This document shows positions 1-9,230 of a stretch of 64,000 nt of DNA, piece after piece; position 1 is the stretch's first letter; each line of letters starts with the position of its first letter. The DNA comes from Acidobacteriota bacterium (GTDB lineage Bacteria; Acidobacteriota; Vicinamibacteria; Vicinamibacterales; UBA2999): assembly GCA_018000455.1 (NCBI GenBank), contig JAGNJW010000022.1, forward strand, positions 25,530-89,529. The letters are read 5' to 3'. Both the position numbers and the translations under genes were made by a program. Under the pieces are notes generated by a model. It was not told where the DNA came from. It saw only the letters and a program-made list of their open reading frames with translations, and did not search any database.

Positions 1-1
1 C

Positions 2-334
2 CGCCACAACATCCGCGGCGAGCGGATCTCGGTGGATACGATTCCCTTGGTGGGCGAACAGCAGCTCGCCGATGCCGTCCGCGCCGTGGCGCGGCTGCCA
101 CGAGCCAAGGCGCTCGTGCTGGCCGGGTCGATCATGGGCGGCGAGATCGAGCATGCCGTGCGCGACGTGCGCGCTCAGGGCCTGCTCGTCGTCAGCCTCA
201 ACATGGCAGGCAGTGTGCCCGAGGCCGCCGACCTCGTGGTCACCGATCCCGTGCAGGCCGGCGTGATGACGGTGATGGCGATTGCCACGACGGCGAAGTT
301 CACCGTCGACCGCCTGCAGCGCCGCGTCTTCTGA
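2..334 (+). CDS. C-terminal part of an unrecognised protein (5' end outside the window)
   Basis: The frame is open from the left edge, so only the last ~110 residues are visible and the true start lies upstream. The visible part looks like an alternating alpha/beta domain: a hydrophobic strand around VLAGSIMGG, a second strand [10 protein letters not shown], then [16 protein letters not shown] near the end. Codon use matches the neighbours. I do not recognise the family. The next gene starts 65 bases after the stop on the same strand. An ATG at 32 is internal and not a supported start. Confidence 0.6.
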   Translation, partial: RHNIRGERISVDTIPLVGEQQLADAVRAVARLPRAKALVLAGSIMGGEIEHAVRDVRAQGLLVVSLNMAGSVPEAADLVVTDPVQAGVMTVMAIATTAKFTVDRLQRRVF

Positions 335-399
335 CGGCTGATCTATCCTTGGAGGTCTGGCCAGCGCGGCCAGGCCCCGCCCCACGGAGGAGTTGTTCC

Positions 400-900
400 A
401 TGTCGATTGCCCAGAGCCTGCTGCCCGAGTTCGATCACGAGTTCGCCACCCTCCGCAAGACGCTCGAGCGCGTGCCCGAGGGCAAGTGGGACTACACCCC
501 CCACGCCAAGTCGATGAACCTGGGACGCCTGGCCGGGCACCTGGCCGAGCTCGCCGGCTGGGTGAACTCCACCATCGAAGCCGACGAACTCGACTTCGGC
601 AAGGTGGACTACGTGGCGTTCATCCCGGCGTCCAGGGCCGAACTCGTGGCCAAGCTCGACGCCGTCGTGGGCACTGCGCGTCCCGTGCTGGCGGCGGCCA
701 GCGACGCCGACATGGTGAAGCCGTGGACGCTGCGCATGAATGAGACCATCTACTTCACCATGCCCAAGGTGGCCGTGCTCCGCAGCTTCGTGATGAACCA
801 CATGATTCACCATCGCGCCCAGCTCGGCGTTTACCTGCGCCTCAACGACATTCCGGTGCCGCAGACCTACGGCCCGTCGGCCGACGAAGGAAACATGTAG
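400..900 (+). CDS. DinB family protein
   Basis: A 166-residue protein of the DinB/YfiT-like four-helix-bundle superfamily, normally small metal-binding proteins, some of them thiol transferases; the substrate here is unknown. The family's histidines are visible: H47 in AGHLAEL and a late MNHMIHHRAQLGVY segment, which together would form the metal site. I chose the ATG at 400 because GGAGG lies 8 bases upstream; the longer frame back to 349 has no such site and would add a non-homologous extension. The ABC transporter substrate-binding gene begins 3 bases after the stop, so the two are probably co-transcribed. Confidence 0.85.
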   Translation: MSIAQSLLPEFDHEFATLRKTLERVPEGKWDYTPHAKSMNLGRLAGHLAELAGWVNSTIEADELDFGKVDYVAFIPASRAELVAKLDAVVGTARPVLAAASDADMVKPWTLRMNETIYFTMPKVAVLRSFVMNHMIHHRAQLGVYLRLNDIPVPQTYGPSADEGNM

Positions 901-903
901 GCA

Positions 904-1683
904 ATGGCCACCGCGCCTCGTCTTGCCGCGTGCCTCACCGCGGCGGCTTTGGTGGCCGCCGTGGCCGTGCCGGCCGCGCGCGCGCAGTCGCGGACGCTGG
1001 TGGTCGGCTCGAGCGCCACCTATCCGCCTTTCGCCTACGAGAACCCCCAGAAGCAGATCGTCGGCTTCGACGTCGACATCATCCAGGCGATTGCCCGGCG
1101 GGGCGGCGTCCAGGTGCGGATCGTGAACACTCCGTTTGTCGGCATCTTCGCCTCGCTCGTCAACGGCGACATCGATCTCATCGTGTCGGGAGTCACCATC
1201 AACGAGCGGCGCAAGCAGTCCTACGATTTCACCGCGCCCTACTTCGAGGCGCGGCAGCTCATCGCCGTGCCGGCGGGCAGCGCGGTAAAGGCGTTATCGG
1301 ACTTGGCCGGAAGGAAAGTGGCGGTCGTCACTGGCAGCACCGCCGACGACATGGCCTCGCGCGCCTTCGGCAAGACGAGCGCGAACATTCGCCGCTTCGA
1401 CACGACGCCGCTCATCATCGCGGAGCTCGTGGCCGGCGGCGTCGACGCGGCGATCGGCGACAACGGTGTGATCGCCTACCGTGTGCAGGAGCACAAGGGC
1501 CTCAAGACCGTCAGCGACTCGTCGCTCCCGAAGGAGTACTTCGGGATCGCCGTGAAGCAGGGGAACGCGGCCCTGCGCGACACGCTCAACCGCGCCCTGG
1601 CGGCAATTGTCGCCGACGGCACCTACGCGAAGATCTACCGCACCTGGTTCAAGGCGGAACCGCCCGTGCTGCCGTCGCAGTAG
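904..1683 (+). CDS. Polar amino acid ABC transporter, periplasmic substrate-binding protein
   Basis: A 259-residue family 3 solute-binding protein that should capture a polar amino acid in the periplasm and deliver it to the permease encoded next. The N-terminus is a signal peptide: hydrophobic AACLTAAALVAAVAVPA followed by ARAQ, a typical cleavage site. The mature part shows family landmarks: YPPFAYENP, GFDVDIIQAIA, and SGVTINERRKQSYDFTAPY in the ligand-binding region. Length is normal for the family. It is first of three consecutive transporter genes (binding protein, permease, ATPase). The ligand cannot be told from sequence; glutamine, arginine or a similar amino acid is likely. Confidence 0.92.
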   Translation: MATAPRLAACLTAAALVAAVAVPAARAQSRTLVVGSSATYPPFAYENPQKQIVGFDVDIIQAIARRGGVQVRIVNTPFVGIFASLVNGDIDLIVSGVTINERRKQSYDFTAPYFEARQLIAVPAGSAVKALSDLAGRKVAVVTGSTADDMASRAFGKTSANIRRFDTTPLIIAELVAGGVDAAIGDNGVIAYRVQEHKGLKTVSDSSLPKEYFGIAVKQGNAALRDTLNRALAAIVADGTYAKIYRTWFKAEPPVLPSQ

Positions 1684-1701
1684 GCGCGTTCCACGCCGCG
1701 C

Positions 1702-2472
1702 ATGAACGAACAGACTCTCTGGTTCGGCTGGTTCCGCGCCGACATCATCCAGGAGTACGAGGCCCTCTTCTGGAGCGGCCTGAAGATGACGGTTGGCGTG
1801 ACCGTCGTCTGCATCCTGCAGGGCACGCTGCTCGGGCTGCTCGTCGGCCTCGCGCGACTCGCCGATGCGCGTCAGCCCCTGGCCAGGGCCGCGTGCCGGT
1901 TCCTGCTGCGCTGGCCGGCTACGGTCTACGTCAGCTTCTTTCGCGGCACGCCACTCTTCGTCCAGATCCTGCTCATGCACTTCGCCGTCGTGCCGCTCGT
2001 CCTGAACCCGACGGACGGCTGGCTGATTGCCGGGGATGCCGCCCGCGACCTGCGCCAGAACCACGGCGCCCTCATCACCGGCATCGTCGCGCTCACGCTC
2101 AACTCGGGCGCCTACATCTCGGAGATCTTCCGCGCCGGCATCCAGTCGATCGATCGCGGCCAGATGGAGGCGGCGCGCTCGCTCGGGCTCTCCTACGCGC
2201 AGGCGATGTACCACGTGGTGCTGCCGCAGGCGTTCCGACGCATGCTGCCGCCGCTTGGCAACAACGCCATCGCGCTGCTCAAGGATTCGTCGCTCGTCTC
2301 GGCCGTCGGTCTCGGAGAACTCGCCTATGCCGCCCGCACCGTCGCCGGCGCCTACTCCCGCTATTGGGAGCCGTATCTCACGATCTCGGTCATGTACTGG
2401 ATGCTGACGCTCGGCCTCGCGTGGGGCGTCAAGCACCTGGAAGCACGGTATGGACGCGGCGATTCGCATTGA
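1702..2472 (+). CDS. Polar amino acid ABC transporter, permease (HisM/GlnP type)
   Basis: A 256-residue inner-membrane permease of the HisM/GlnP family. It has several hydrophobic spans and the cytoplasmic EAA-type loop that contacts the ATPase, visible as [27 protein letters not shown] around residues 153-179. The [15 protein letters not shown] segment just before it is also typical. It starts 18 bases after the binding-protein gene and its 3' end overlaps the ATPase gene by 23 bases, so the three form one operon. One permease gene is enough if it acts as a homodimer. Confidence 0.92.
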   Translation: MNEQTLWFGWFRADIIQEYEALFWSGLKMTVGVTVVCILQGTLLGLLVGLARLADARQPLARAACRFLLRWPATVYVSFFRGTPLFVQILLMHFAVVPLVLNPTDGWLIAGDAARDLRQNHGALITGIVALTLNSGAYISEIFRAGIQSIDRGQMEAARSLGLSYAQAMYHVVLPQAFRRMLPPLGNNAIALLKDSSLVSAVGLGELAYAARTVAGAYSRYWEPYLTISVMYWMLTLGLAWGVKHLEARYGRGDSH

Positions 2473-3181
2473 CGCCCTGAGCAAGCGGTTCGGTCGTCTC
2501 GAGGTGCTCACCGACGTCACCTGCGCGGTGGCCGAGGGCGAGGTCGTGTGCATCATCGGCCCGTCGGGGTCGGGCAAGAGCACGCTACTGCGCTGCATGA
2601 ACGGTCTCGAAGAGGCCACCTTGGGCCGGGTGCACGTTCACGGCGTCGAGGTGCACGATCACGGCACGAACCTCGACGTGGTGCGCCGCGAGATCGGCAT
2701 GGTATTCCAGCGCTTCAATCTCTTCCCGCACAAGACCGTGGTCGAGAACATCACGCTGGCGCCGGGATTGCTACGGCGTCTCTCGGCGGCGGAGGCGCGC
2801 GACCGCGCCGAGGCGCTGCTCACCAAGGTGGGCGTGCTCGAGAAGCGTGACGCCTACCCGAATCAGCTCTCGGGCGGTCAACAGCAGCGGGTCGCCATCG
2901 CGCGTGCGCTCGCCATGCAGCCGCGCATCATGCTGTTCGACGAGCCCACCTCGTCGCTCGATCCCGAGATGGTCGGCGAGGTGCTGGCGGTGATGCAGGC
3001 GCTGGCCGAGGAGGGCATGACGATGGTGGTCGTCACGCACGAGATGGGCTTTGCCCGCCAGGTCGCCGATCGCGTGTGGTTCCTCGACGAGGGCCGACTG
3101 CTCGAGGAGGGCACGCCGGCCGAGCTCTTCGAGCAGCCGCGCCAGGATCGGACGCGGCAGTTCCTCAGCAAGGTGCTGTAG
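2450..3181 (+). CDS. Polar amino acid ABC transporter, ATP-binding protein (GlnQ/HisP type)
   Basis: A 243-residue ABC ATPase that powers the transporter encoded just upstream. All nucleotide-binding motifs are visible: Walker [10 protein letters not shown] at residues 37-45, the Q-loop [10 protein letters not shown], signature LSGGQQQR, Walker B IMLFDEP, and the switch histidine in VVVTHEM. The NLFPHKTV segment is characteristic of the polar amino acid subfamily. It overlaps the permease gene by 23 bases, implying translational coupling. About 240 bases without a convincing gene follow before the convergent RMD1 gene. Confidence 0.95.
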   Translation: MDAAIRIDALSKRFGRLEVLTDVTCAVAEGEVVCIIGPSGSGKSTLLRCMNGLEEATLGRVHVHGVEVHDHGTNLDVVRREIGMVFQRFNLFPHKTVVENITLAPGLLRRLSAAEARDRAEALLTKVGVLEKRDAYPNQLSGGQQQRVAIARALAMQPRIMLFDEPTSSLDPEMVGEVLAVMQALAEEGMTMVVVTHEMGFARQVADRVWFLDEGRLLEEGTPAELFEQPRQDRTRQFLSKVL

Positions 3182-3418
3182 ACGCCACGCCAGAGACACC
3201 ATGGCGACGTGCAAGGTGTCTGTCGCGAGCCGAGACGGCGCCGTGATCGTCCGCTGCTGGCGGGGCTGCGGGGCTTGCGACTCCTGCAGCGCCCGCATCC
3301 GTCAGGCATCGAGGTGCTGGTGAGGACCGAATGGCGTCGTGGGAGGCGATCGCGGACGCTCGCGCCGTGCTCCCCGACTTCGACACGTACGTCGAGTACT
3401 TCGAGCAGCGCGACGCGG

Positions 3419-4513
3419 CTATTTCATGATGCCCATGAAGAAGAGCACCAGCTCGAAGACCAGGATGAGCACGATCGAGGCTTCGAGGATCTCGCCGCGG
3501 GCCATCGTCGTCTGATCGACGGCGAAGCGGTAGATGTCGTCGAGCGTCTTGAGTTTGTCCTTCACCGCGTCTTTCCAGACGTCCACGCCGAGTCGTGCCG
3601 CGGCCAGGCCCAGCAGGCGCGCCGCGTAGACGTCGCCCACGAGCTTGAGGGCGTTCTCGGTGCGGTCGGTCAGCTCGTTGACATCGATGAACACCCCGTG
3701 CAGTTCGCGGGCGGCGGCGTTGTAGCGGCGGCCGATCCACGCTTCGTACCACTTCGGCGCCTGCAGCAGCGCGTAGATCTTCTGCAACTCGAGATCCAGC
3801 CGGTGATCGTAGTAGCGGAACTGCAGGAGCTGCGAGTTGCCGAACTCGAGGATCTCGAGCGCGCCGGTGAGGCCGGCCTCGTTGTCGTAGACGAAGGCGC
3901 CATTCCACGACGGCACGACCAGGTCCGACGCGAAGTACGACAGGCGATGGCGCAGCACGTCGTCGCGTTCCTGGGCACTCAGTGCCTCGGTCTCCCCGCG
4001 CACCAGCCGGGCGATGTCCTCACCGTGCGAGGCCAGCACCTGTGCGGCCGCCGGCGCTCCGTCGATAGACGTCAGGCCGAACACGAAGTAGTCCTCCGAC
4101 AGGAAGGTGTCGCGGGCCTCCCGGAGTGCGGGGCGTAGTTGCGCGGCCGCCGCCCGGCACGTCTCCTCGGCCTTGGCGTCGATGGGCGCACCGCTCATCA
4201 GCTCCTGCGACAGTGCGATGAGGTCGGCCCACGTCCCCTCGAACGGTCGCGACAGCGCCAGGGAGACGACCCCGTAGTCGTAGACCTTGACGCGCCCCGT
4301 CCAGCCGTCGATCAGGGGGCCGCCGAGCACGTCGGCATCCACCTGGACGGGCGGCTGCGTGTAGCGTACGTAGGCCGGCACGGGCGAGCGGGCGGCGAAG
4401 CGCGCGCTCTGGCCGGCGCCGCCGAGCAGCGCGCCGACCGCGTCGAGGTCCACCGCCTCGGCCACGTCGTAGAGGAAGAAGGCGGTGACTCGTCCTGACA
4501 CTGTCGACGTCAT
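3419..4513 (-). CDS. RMD1/YagE (DUF155) family protein
   Basis: A 364-residue protein of the RMD1 family, known from yeast mitochondrial Rmd1/Rmd8 and uncharacterised bacterial relatives. The N-terminal part carries family features (AFFLYDVAEAVDLDAV; YDYGVVSLAL), the central part is helical with LEILEFGNSQLLQFRYYD, and the C-terminus has a single hydrophobic segment (SIVLILVFELVLFFMG) that should anchor it in the membrane. I use the ATG at 4513; the frame is open further to 4633 but that extension is Arg/Pro-rich and unlike the family. The gene stands alone and diverges from the metacaspase gene. Biological role unknown. Confidence 0.85.
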   Translation of the reverse strand: MTSTVSGRVTAFFLYDVAEAVDLDAVGALLGGAGQSARFAARSPVPAYVRYTQPPVQVDADVLGGPLIDGWTGRVKVYDYGVVSLALSRPFEGTWADLIALSQELMSGAPIDAKAEETCRAAAAQLRPALREARDTFLSEDYFVFGLTSIDGAPAAAQVLASHGEDIARLVRGETEALSAQERDDVLRHRLSYFASDLVVPSWNGAFVYDNEAGLTGALEILEFGNSQLLQFRYYDHRLDLELQKIYALLQAPKWYEAWIGRRYNAAARELHGVFIDVNELTDRTENALKLVGDVYAARLLGLAAARLGVDVWKDAVKDKLKTLDDIYRFAVDQTTMARGEILEASIVLILVFELVLFFMGIMK

Positions 4514-4631
4514 CCGTTCACGATACCGTGGGTGCCCGGCCGGCGGATCGTGGGGGCGAGGCATCCGAAAGCCTCGCCCGTAGTCCGTCCAACAGGCGAG
4601 AGCGCCCGTCCAGCCCGCGCAGGAGAGCCCC

Positions 4632-7442
4632 ATGGTGCCGCCGATTCAGCGTCTCACCCTCGCCCAGTTCGCCGCCCTGCTGGCGTCTGCCACGCTCACC
4701 CGCCGCATCACGTCCGTGCACCTGCACCATACCTGGCGGCCACGGCACAGCGGCTTCCGCGGGCTGCGCACGATCGAAGCCATGCGGCGCTATCACCTGG
4801 GGCTCGGCTGGAGCGATATCGCGCAGCACCTGACGATCGACCCGGCGGGCGCCTGCTGGACGGGCCGGAACTGGAACGCGCCGCCGGCGAGCAACGCCGG
4901 CGACAACGGCTCGGCCGCGGCCGGACCGTTCATGATCGAGATGATCGGCGACTTCGACCTCGGGGCCGACGTGCTCGACGGCGCGCAGCGCGCGGCGGTG
5001 GTCGAGGTGATCGCGCGCCTCCTGCGCACCTTCGCGCTCGCACCCGACGGGCTTCACTTTCACCGCGAGCTGGGATCGCCCAAGACCTGTCCCGGTTCGG
5101 GAGTCGACAAGGCGGCCCTGGTGACCGAGATCGCCGCCGCCGTCGCCGCGCTCACCGCCGTCAGCGCGCCGAAAGCGGCCCGCAGCGTCGGCGCGCGCCG
5201 GCGCCGGGCGCCGTTCACCGTCGCCGCCACCCTGGGCTTCGAGGTCACGCGAGAGTGGAGCGGGGAGGTCGAAGACCGCACCGTCCCAGAGTCGCTTCTG
5301 GCGGCCGGCAGCGTCGACGAGCTCGCCACCGTCTCTGGCGCCGGCGCGGTCACGCGCGAGGTGGACGAGTGGGCGCTCCTGCGCCCGCATGTCATCAACC
5401 TGACGCGCGGGCGGCTGTCACAAAGCGGCCGCTTCCGGATGGCGCCCGGTGCCCTGGAGGGCATCATCGATGCCTTCCGCGACTACGCCGCCACGGTCGA
5501 TGAACCGCGCCTGATGCTGCACGCTCACGGCGGGCTGGTCAGCGAGACCGCGGCGCTCGCCTACGCGCAATCTGCCACGCCGTGGTGGATGGGTCAGGGC
5601 GTGTATCCGGTGTTCTTCGTGTGGGAGACGGGCCTCTTCGAAATCATCCTGCAGCGGCTCGGGCGCCGCGGCGTCCTCGGCGATGCCCGCGACTGGACCT
5701 TCGAACAAATGGCGAGCCTGGCGGCGAGCTGGGCCTGGGCCGATATGAAGGAAAGCGCGCGGCTCGCCTCGAGCACCGACACCGGCGAAGGGCACCCCGG
5801 CGGGGCACATCTCTTCGCCGTGCTGCTCAAGGCGCTCGCCGGCTCGATGCCGGCCGGCAAGCGCCTGGCGCTTCATCTGGTCGGGCACAGCGTCGGGGCC
5901 ATCTTCCATTCGCACTTCGTACCCGAACTCGTCTCACAGGGCCTCGGCGCCGAGTCGCTGTCGCTGCTGGCGCCGGCCGTGCGCAACGACCTGTTCGCGG
6001 CTCAGGTCGTGCCGCTGTTCGGGCAGACGCCGGGCGTGGGCGCCATCACGATGTGCACGATGACGGAAGACGCCGAACGCGACGACGATCTCATCGAGTT
6101 CCTGGGCGCCGCGGTGTACGGCAAGTCGCTGCTGTACCTCGTGTCACGCGGCTTCGAGCCGAAGCGCAAGACGCCGATTCTCGGCCTCGAGCAGACACTG
6201 CGTGCCGATCCCGTCCTGTGGGCGTTCTTCAATGGCGGCGGCGCCCGGCTCGAGTTGTCGCAGGCACGCGGCCACACGCCGAACCCGGCGACCGAAGCGC
6301 TGCGGCACGGCTGCTTCGACAACGACGCGGCCACGATGCGTACCATCGCGAGCCTGGTCGCCGGAGTCGCGCCGAGCGAAGACTTCCCGCGCGACGCGGC
6401 GTGCGAAAGCGCCGACCAACGCCGCCGGGCGCTCGGCGGCGCATCGCCGCTCGGGCCCACAGGCACTCCGGCCGACGTCGCCGACGGCACCGACGGCGAT
6501 ACCCGGGCGCCGGGACGCCGTCGTGCGTTGTGTATCGGGATCGACCACTACCCGACAAGCCCGCTGGCCGGCTGCGTGGCCGACGCCCGTGCCTGGAAAT
6601 CCGCGCTCGGCCGCCTGGGCTTCACGGTCTCGACCCTGCTCGACCGCGATGCCACGCGCGACCGCATCCTCGACGCCCTCACGAACCTCGTGACCACCGC
6701 CCGGCCCGGCGACGTGCTGGCGTTCCAGTACTCCGGTCACGGCACACAGGTGGCCGATCTCGACGGCGACGAGCAGGACGGTTTCGACGAAGCTTTCGTG
6801 CCGGTCGATTTCGAGACCGGCGCGCTGCTGCTCGACGACGATCTGGCCGACGTCTACCGCCAGCTTCCCCCCGGCGCCCGGCTCACGCTCTTCATGGACT
6901 GCTGCCACTCGGGCACCAACTCGCGCTTCGCGCCGCGCGAGGTCGACACGGCGTCCGCGCGAGTGCGCCGGCGTTTTCTGCCGCTCAGCCCCTGGCAGGA
7001 ACAGGCCCATCGGGCATTTCGCAGCCGCCTGCCGGCCGGCGCCACCCGCGCCGGCAGCACGGTCATGTCAGGTGCCGGCGTCGTGCACCTGGCCGCCTGC
7101 CTCGACCACCAGTACGCCTACGAGGTCGACGGCGCGGGCAACTTCACGCGGGTGGCCACCGCCGCCCTGGCCGACGCCGTGGAGCGCGGCGAGACCAATG
7201 AGGCCTTCGCCGAACGGGTGGCGCACGCCGTCGGGGCCCTCGGCAATCCGCAGACGCCGTCGCTCATGCGGCTGCCGACGGCGCTTCGCAACCAGCCGCT
7301 GCTTGGCGGCGGCCACGCGCGGCCGGCCATCGCATCCACCGGCGAGGCGGAAGCGCCCCCCCCTGGGCCAGCGGCAGACACAGCCAGGGCCGTGGCCTAC
7401 CATCTGGCCGAAGCACTGCGGTTGCTCGGAGGCCGCTCGTAG
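4632..7442 (+). CDS. Three-domain protein: N-acetylmuramoyl-alanine amidase-like, alpha/beta-hydrolase-like and metacaspase (C14) domains
   Basis: A 936-residue fusion. Residues ~25-170 resemble a type 2 amidase/peptidoglycan-recognition fold, with HLHHTW (H32/H33) and HFHRELGSPKTCPG supplying the expected His/His/Cys zinc ligands. Residues ~275-560 look like an alpha/beta hydrolase, with nucleophile elbow GHSVG at 418-422. Residues ~631-860 are a caspase-fold peptidase with catalytic His703 in YSGHGTQ and Cys758 in DCCHSG, plus DGDEQDGFDEAFVP typical of metacaspases. There is no obvious signal peptide. AGGAGA lies just before the ATG. The next gene's ATG directly follows the stop, so the two should be translated together. 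The domain calls are from motifs; substrates and activation signal are unknown. Confidence 0.85.
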   Translation: MVPPIQRLTLAQFAALLASATLTRRITSVHLHHTWRPRHSGFRGLRTIEAMRRYHLGLGWSDIAQHLTIDPAGACWTGRNWNAPPASNAGDNGSAAAGPFMIEMIGDFDLGADVLDGAQRAAVVEVIARLLRTFALAPDGLHFHRELGSPKTCPGSGVDKAALVTEIAAAVAALTAVSAPKAARSVGARRRRAPFTVAATLGFEVTREWSGEVEDRTVPESLLAAGSVDELATVSGAGAVTREVDEWALLRPHVINLTRGRLSQSGRFRMAPGALEGIIDAFRDYAATVDEPRLMLHAHGGLVSETAALAYAQSATPWWMGQGVYPVFFVWETGLFEIILQRLGRRGVLGDARDWTFEQMASLAASWAWADMKESARLASSTDTGEGHPGGAHLFAVLLKALAGSMPAGKRLALHLVGHSVGAIFHSHFVPELVSQGLGAESLSLLAPAVRNDLFAAQVVPLFGQTPGVGAITMCTMTEDAERDDDLIEFLGAAVYGKSLLYLVSRGFEPKRKTPILGLEQTLRADPVLWAFFNGGGARLELSQARGHTPNPATEALRHGCFDNDAATMRTIASLVAGVAPSEDFPRDAACESADQRRRALGGASPLGPTGTPADVADGTDGDTRAPGRRRALCIGIDHYPTSPLAGCVADARAWKSALGRLGFTVSTLLDRDATRDRILDALTNLVTTARPGDVLAFQYSGHGTQVADLDGDEQDGFDEAFVPVDFETGALLLDDDLADVYRQLPPGARLTLFMDCCHSGTNSRFAPREVDTASARVRRRFLPLSPWQEQAHRAFRSRLPAGATRAGSTVMSGAGVVHLAACLDHQYAYEVDGAGNFTRVATAALADAVERGETNEAFAERVAHAVGALGNPQTPSLMRLPTALRNQPLLGGGHARPAIASTGEAEAPPPGPAADTARAVAYHLAEALRLLGGRS

Positions 7443-9212
7443 ATGGCGGCGCTGCCGCCCTACACGCTCGGCGACGCCATCACCGCCGTGGCGCCGGCGC
7501 GCCCCTACCGGCGCCAGCCCGCCGACCCGGTGCATCGTCCGCTGCGCATCTACACGCAGGATCCGGACGTGTCGATGCACGACGCGCCCCTCACGATCGC
7601 CAAAGTGTCGTACGAGCCGGTCGAGCCCGGGCCCGTTGGGGCGCTCTTCCGCGTGCACGACGAGAACGAGACGCGGCGCGAGGTCTACGCGCCGGTCGAC
7701 CTCGACAGCCCGGACGTGCTGCGCCAGCAGGGCCTGCCGGCATCGACGGCCGACCCGCGCTTTGCCCAGCAGATGACCTACGCCGTCGCGATGACGGTGT
7801 TCGAGTCGTTTGCGCTCGCCCTCGGCCGCACGCCGGAGTTCGCTGCCGGGGCCCAGGGCCGCCTCACCATCCGGCCGCACTTTCGCGAAGAAGACAACGC
7901 CTACTACGATGACGAGGCCGCGCGCCTCGATTTCGGCTACGTCTTTGCCACCTCCGACGCCGGCGGCCGTCTGCAAAAGGGCGCCGTGGTGTTCACTGCG
8001 CTCTCACACGACATCATCGCGCATGAAACGACGCACGCCCTGCTCGACGGGATGCGTCCGCTGTTCCTCATGCCGACCAACCCCGACGTGGCGGCCTTCC
8101 ACGAGGCCTTCGCGGACCTGGTGGCGCTGCTCCTGCGTTTCCGTTACCGCGAGCTGGTTGAGCGCGCGCTATCCGACGCCACGCTCGACCTCTCGTCGAC
8201 GCTGCTCACCCAGGTGGCCCGCCAGTGGGGACGCAGCGCCGGCAGCGGCGGCGCGGCCCTGCGTCGCGTCACCCTCGAGGCGGGTGCCCCGGATGCGCCG
8301 GTCGACCGCGCCCATCAGTACGACGCCGGCAAGGAAGAGCACGATCTCGGTGCCGTGCTGGTCGCGGCCGTCTTCGACGCGATGAACCGCGTGTTCGTGC
8401 GCAAGACGAAACACGTGCGGCAGCTGGCGGCGACGCCGCATGCGCCGCAGGCCAGCGTCACGGCCTTGCTCGCCGCCGAGGCACAGAAGCTGGCGGCCGA
8501 GTTCCTGAACATCCTCGTGCGCGCCATCGACTACTGTCCGCCGGTGGATGTCACCTTCGGCGAGTATCTGCGAGCGCTCGTCACGGCCGACGCCGTCACC
8601 GTGCCCGACGATCCGTGTGGCTACCGCGAGGCGCTCGTCTATGCGTTCCGGCGCTACGGCATTCGCGTTGATGGTGTCGCCGATCTCTCGGAGGAATCGC
8701 TGCTCTGGTGTCCGCCGGAGCGTCCGTTGCCGCCAGTTGACGGGCTGGCCTTCGGCCAGATGTCTCACGTGATTGAGCCAGGCTGGCCCGTGGATACCGC
8801 TGAACGGCGGTGTCGCGCCGACGCGCTCGGCGCCTTCGTGACCAGGGACGACTACCGCGAGTACTTCGGCCTGGCCACGCCGTCCAGGCGTGACGGCATC
8901 GAGCCGCCGGTCATTCAATCGGTGCGTACGCTGCGGCGCCTGACGCCCGATCGCGAACTCGACTTCCACGTCGTGGCCGAGATCACGCAGCGCCGCACGA
9001 CCGGCCGCCGGCCGTTCCACGGCGGCGCCACGGTGGTGCTCGACGAAACCGGCACCGTGCGCTACGTGGTCGGCAAAGGCGTGATGAGCCGGCATCGCCA
9101 GGAGCGCACCAGCCGCTTTCTTCGGACGGCCTCGCCCGTCAGCCGCCGCGCGGCGTCCGGCGAAGCGGCCGGCCGGCGCGACCTGCTGCGGGAGTGGCAC
9201 CGGAAGCGCTGA
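7443..9212 (+). CDS. Putative zinc metallopeptidase (gluzincin-like HExxH protein)
   Basis: A 589-residue protein with a thermolysin-type zinc motif: HETTH at residues 194-198 within SHDIIAHETTHALLDGM, and a likely third ligand Glu221 in AFHEAFADLVALLL. The ~23-residue spacing and the HEAFAD context fit gluzincin proteases. The region before it (MTYAVAMTVFESFALALGR) resembles proteins annotated only as hypothetical metallopeptidases. There is no signal peptide, so it appears cytoplasmic. Its ATG abuts the TAG of the metacaspase fusion with no gap. That suggests the two peptidases work together, either one processing the other or both acting on a common target. The C-terminal third (from ~residue 400) is unrecognised. 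Confidence 0.75.
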   Translation: MAALPPYTLGDAITAVAPARPYRRQPADPVHRPLRIYTQDPDVSMHDAPLTIAKVSYEPVEPGPVGALFRVHDENETRREVYAPVDLDSPDVLRQQGLPASTADPRFAQQMTYAVAMTVFESFALALGRTPEFAAGAQGRLTIRPHFREEDNAYYDDEAARLDFGYVFATSDAGGRLQKGAVVFTALSHDIIAHETTHALLDGMRPLFLMPTNPDVAAFHEAFADLVALLLRFRYRELVERALSDATLDLSSTLLTQVARQWGRSAGSGGAALRRVTLEAGAPDAPVDRAHQYDAGKEEHDLGAVLVAAVFDAMNRVFVRKTKHVRQLAATPHAPQASVTALLAAEAQKLAAEFLNILVRAIDYCPPVDVTFGEYLRALVTADAVTVPDDPCGYREALVYAFRRYGIRVDGVADLSEESLLWCPPERPLPPVDGLAFGQMSHVIEPGWPVDTAERRCRADALGAFVTRDDYREYFGLATPSRRDGIEPPVIQSVRTLRRLTPDRELDFHVVAEITQRRTTGRRPFHGGATVVLDETGTVRYVVGKGVMSRHRQERTSRFLRTASPVSRRAASGEAAGRRDLLREWHRKR

Positions 9213-9230
9213 CGAGTTGACGGCTCCGCG

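Noticed and set aside
1294..2619. 441-codon minus-strand frame opposite the ABC transporter
   Set aside because: It is antisense to three well-supported genes, Arg/Glu/His-rich and without recognisable domains.
3201..3429. Two short forward frames after the ABC transporter (40 and 32 codons, the first with several cysteines)
   Set aside because: Too short, no ribosome-binding site that decides a start, and no family resemblance; at most decayed coding DNA.
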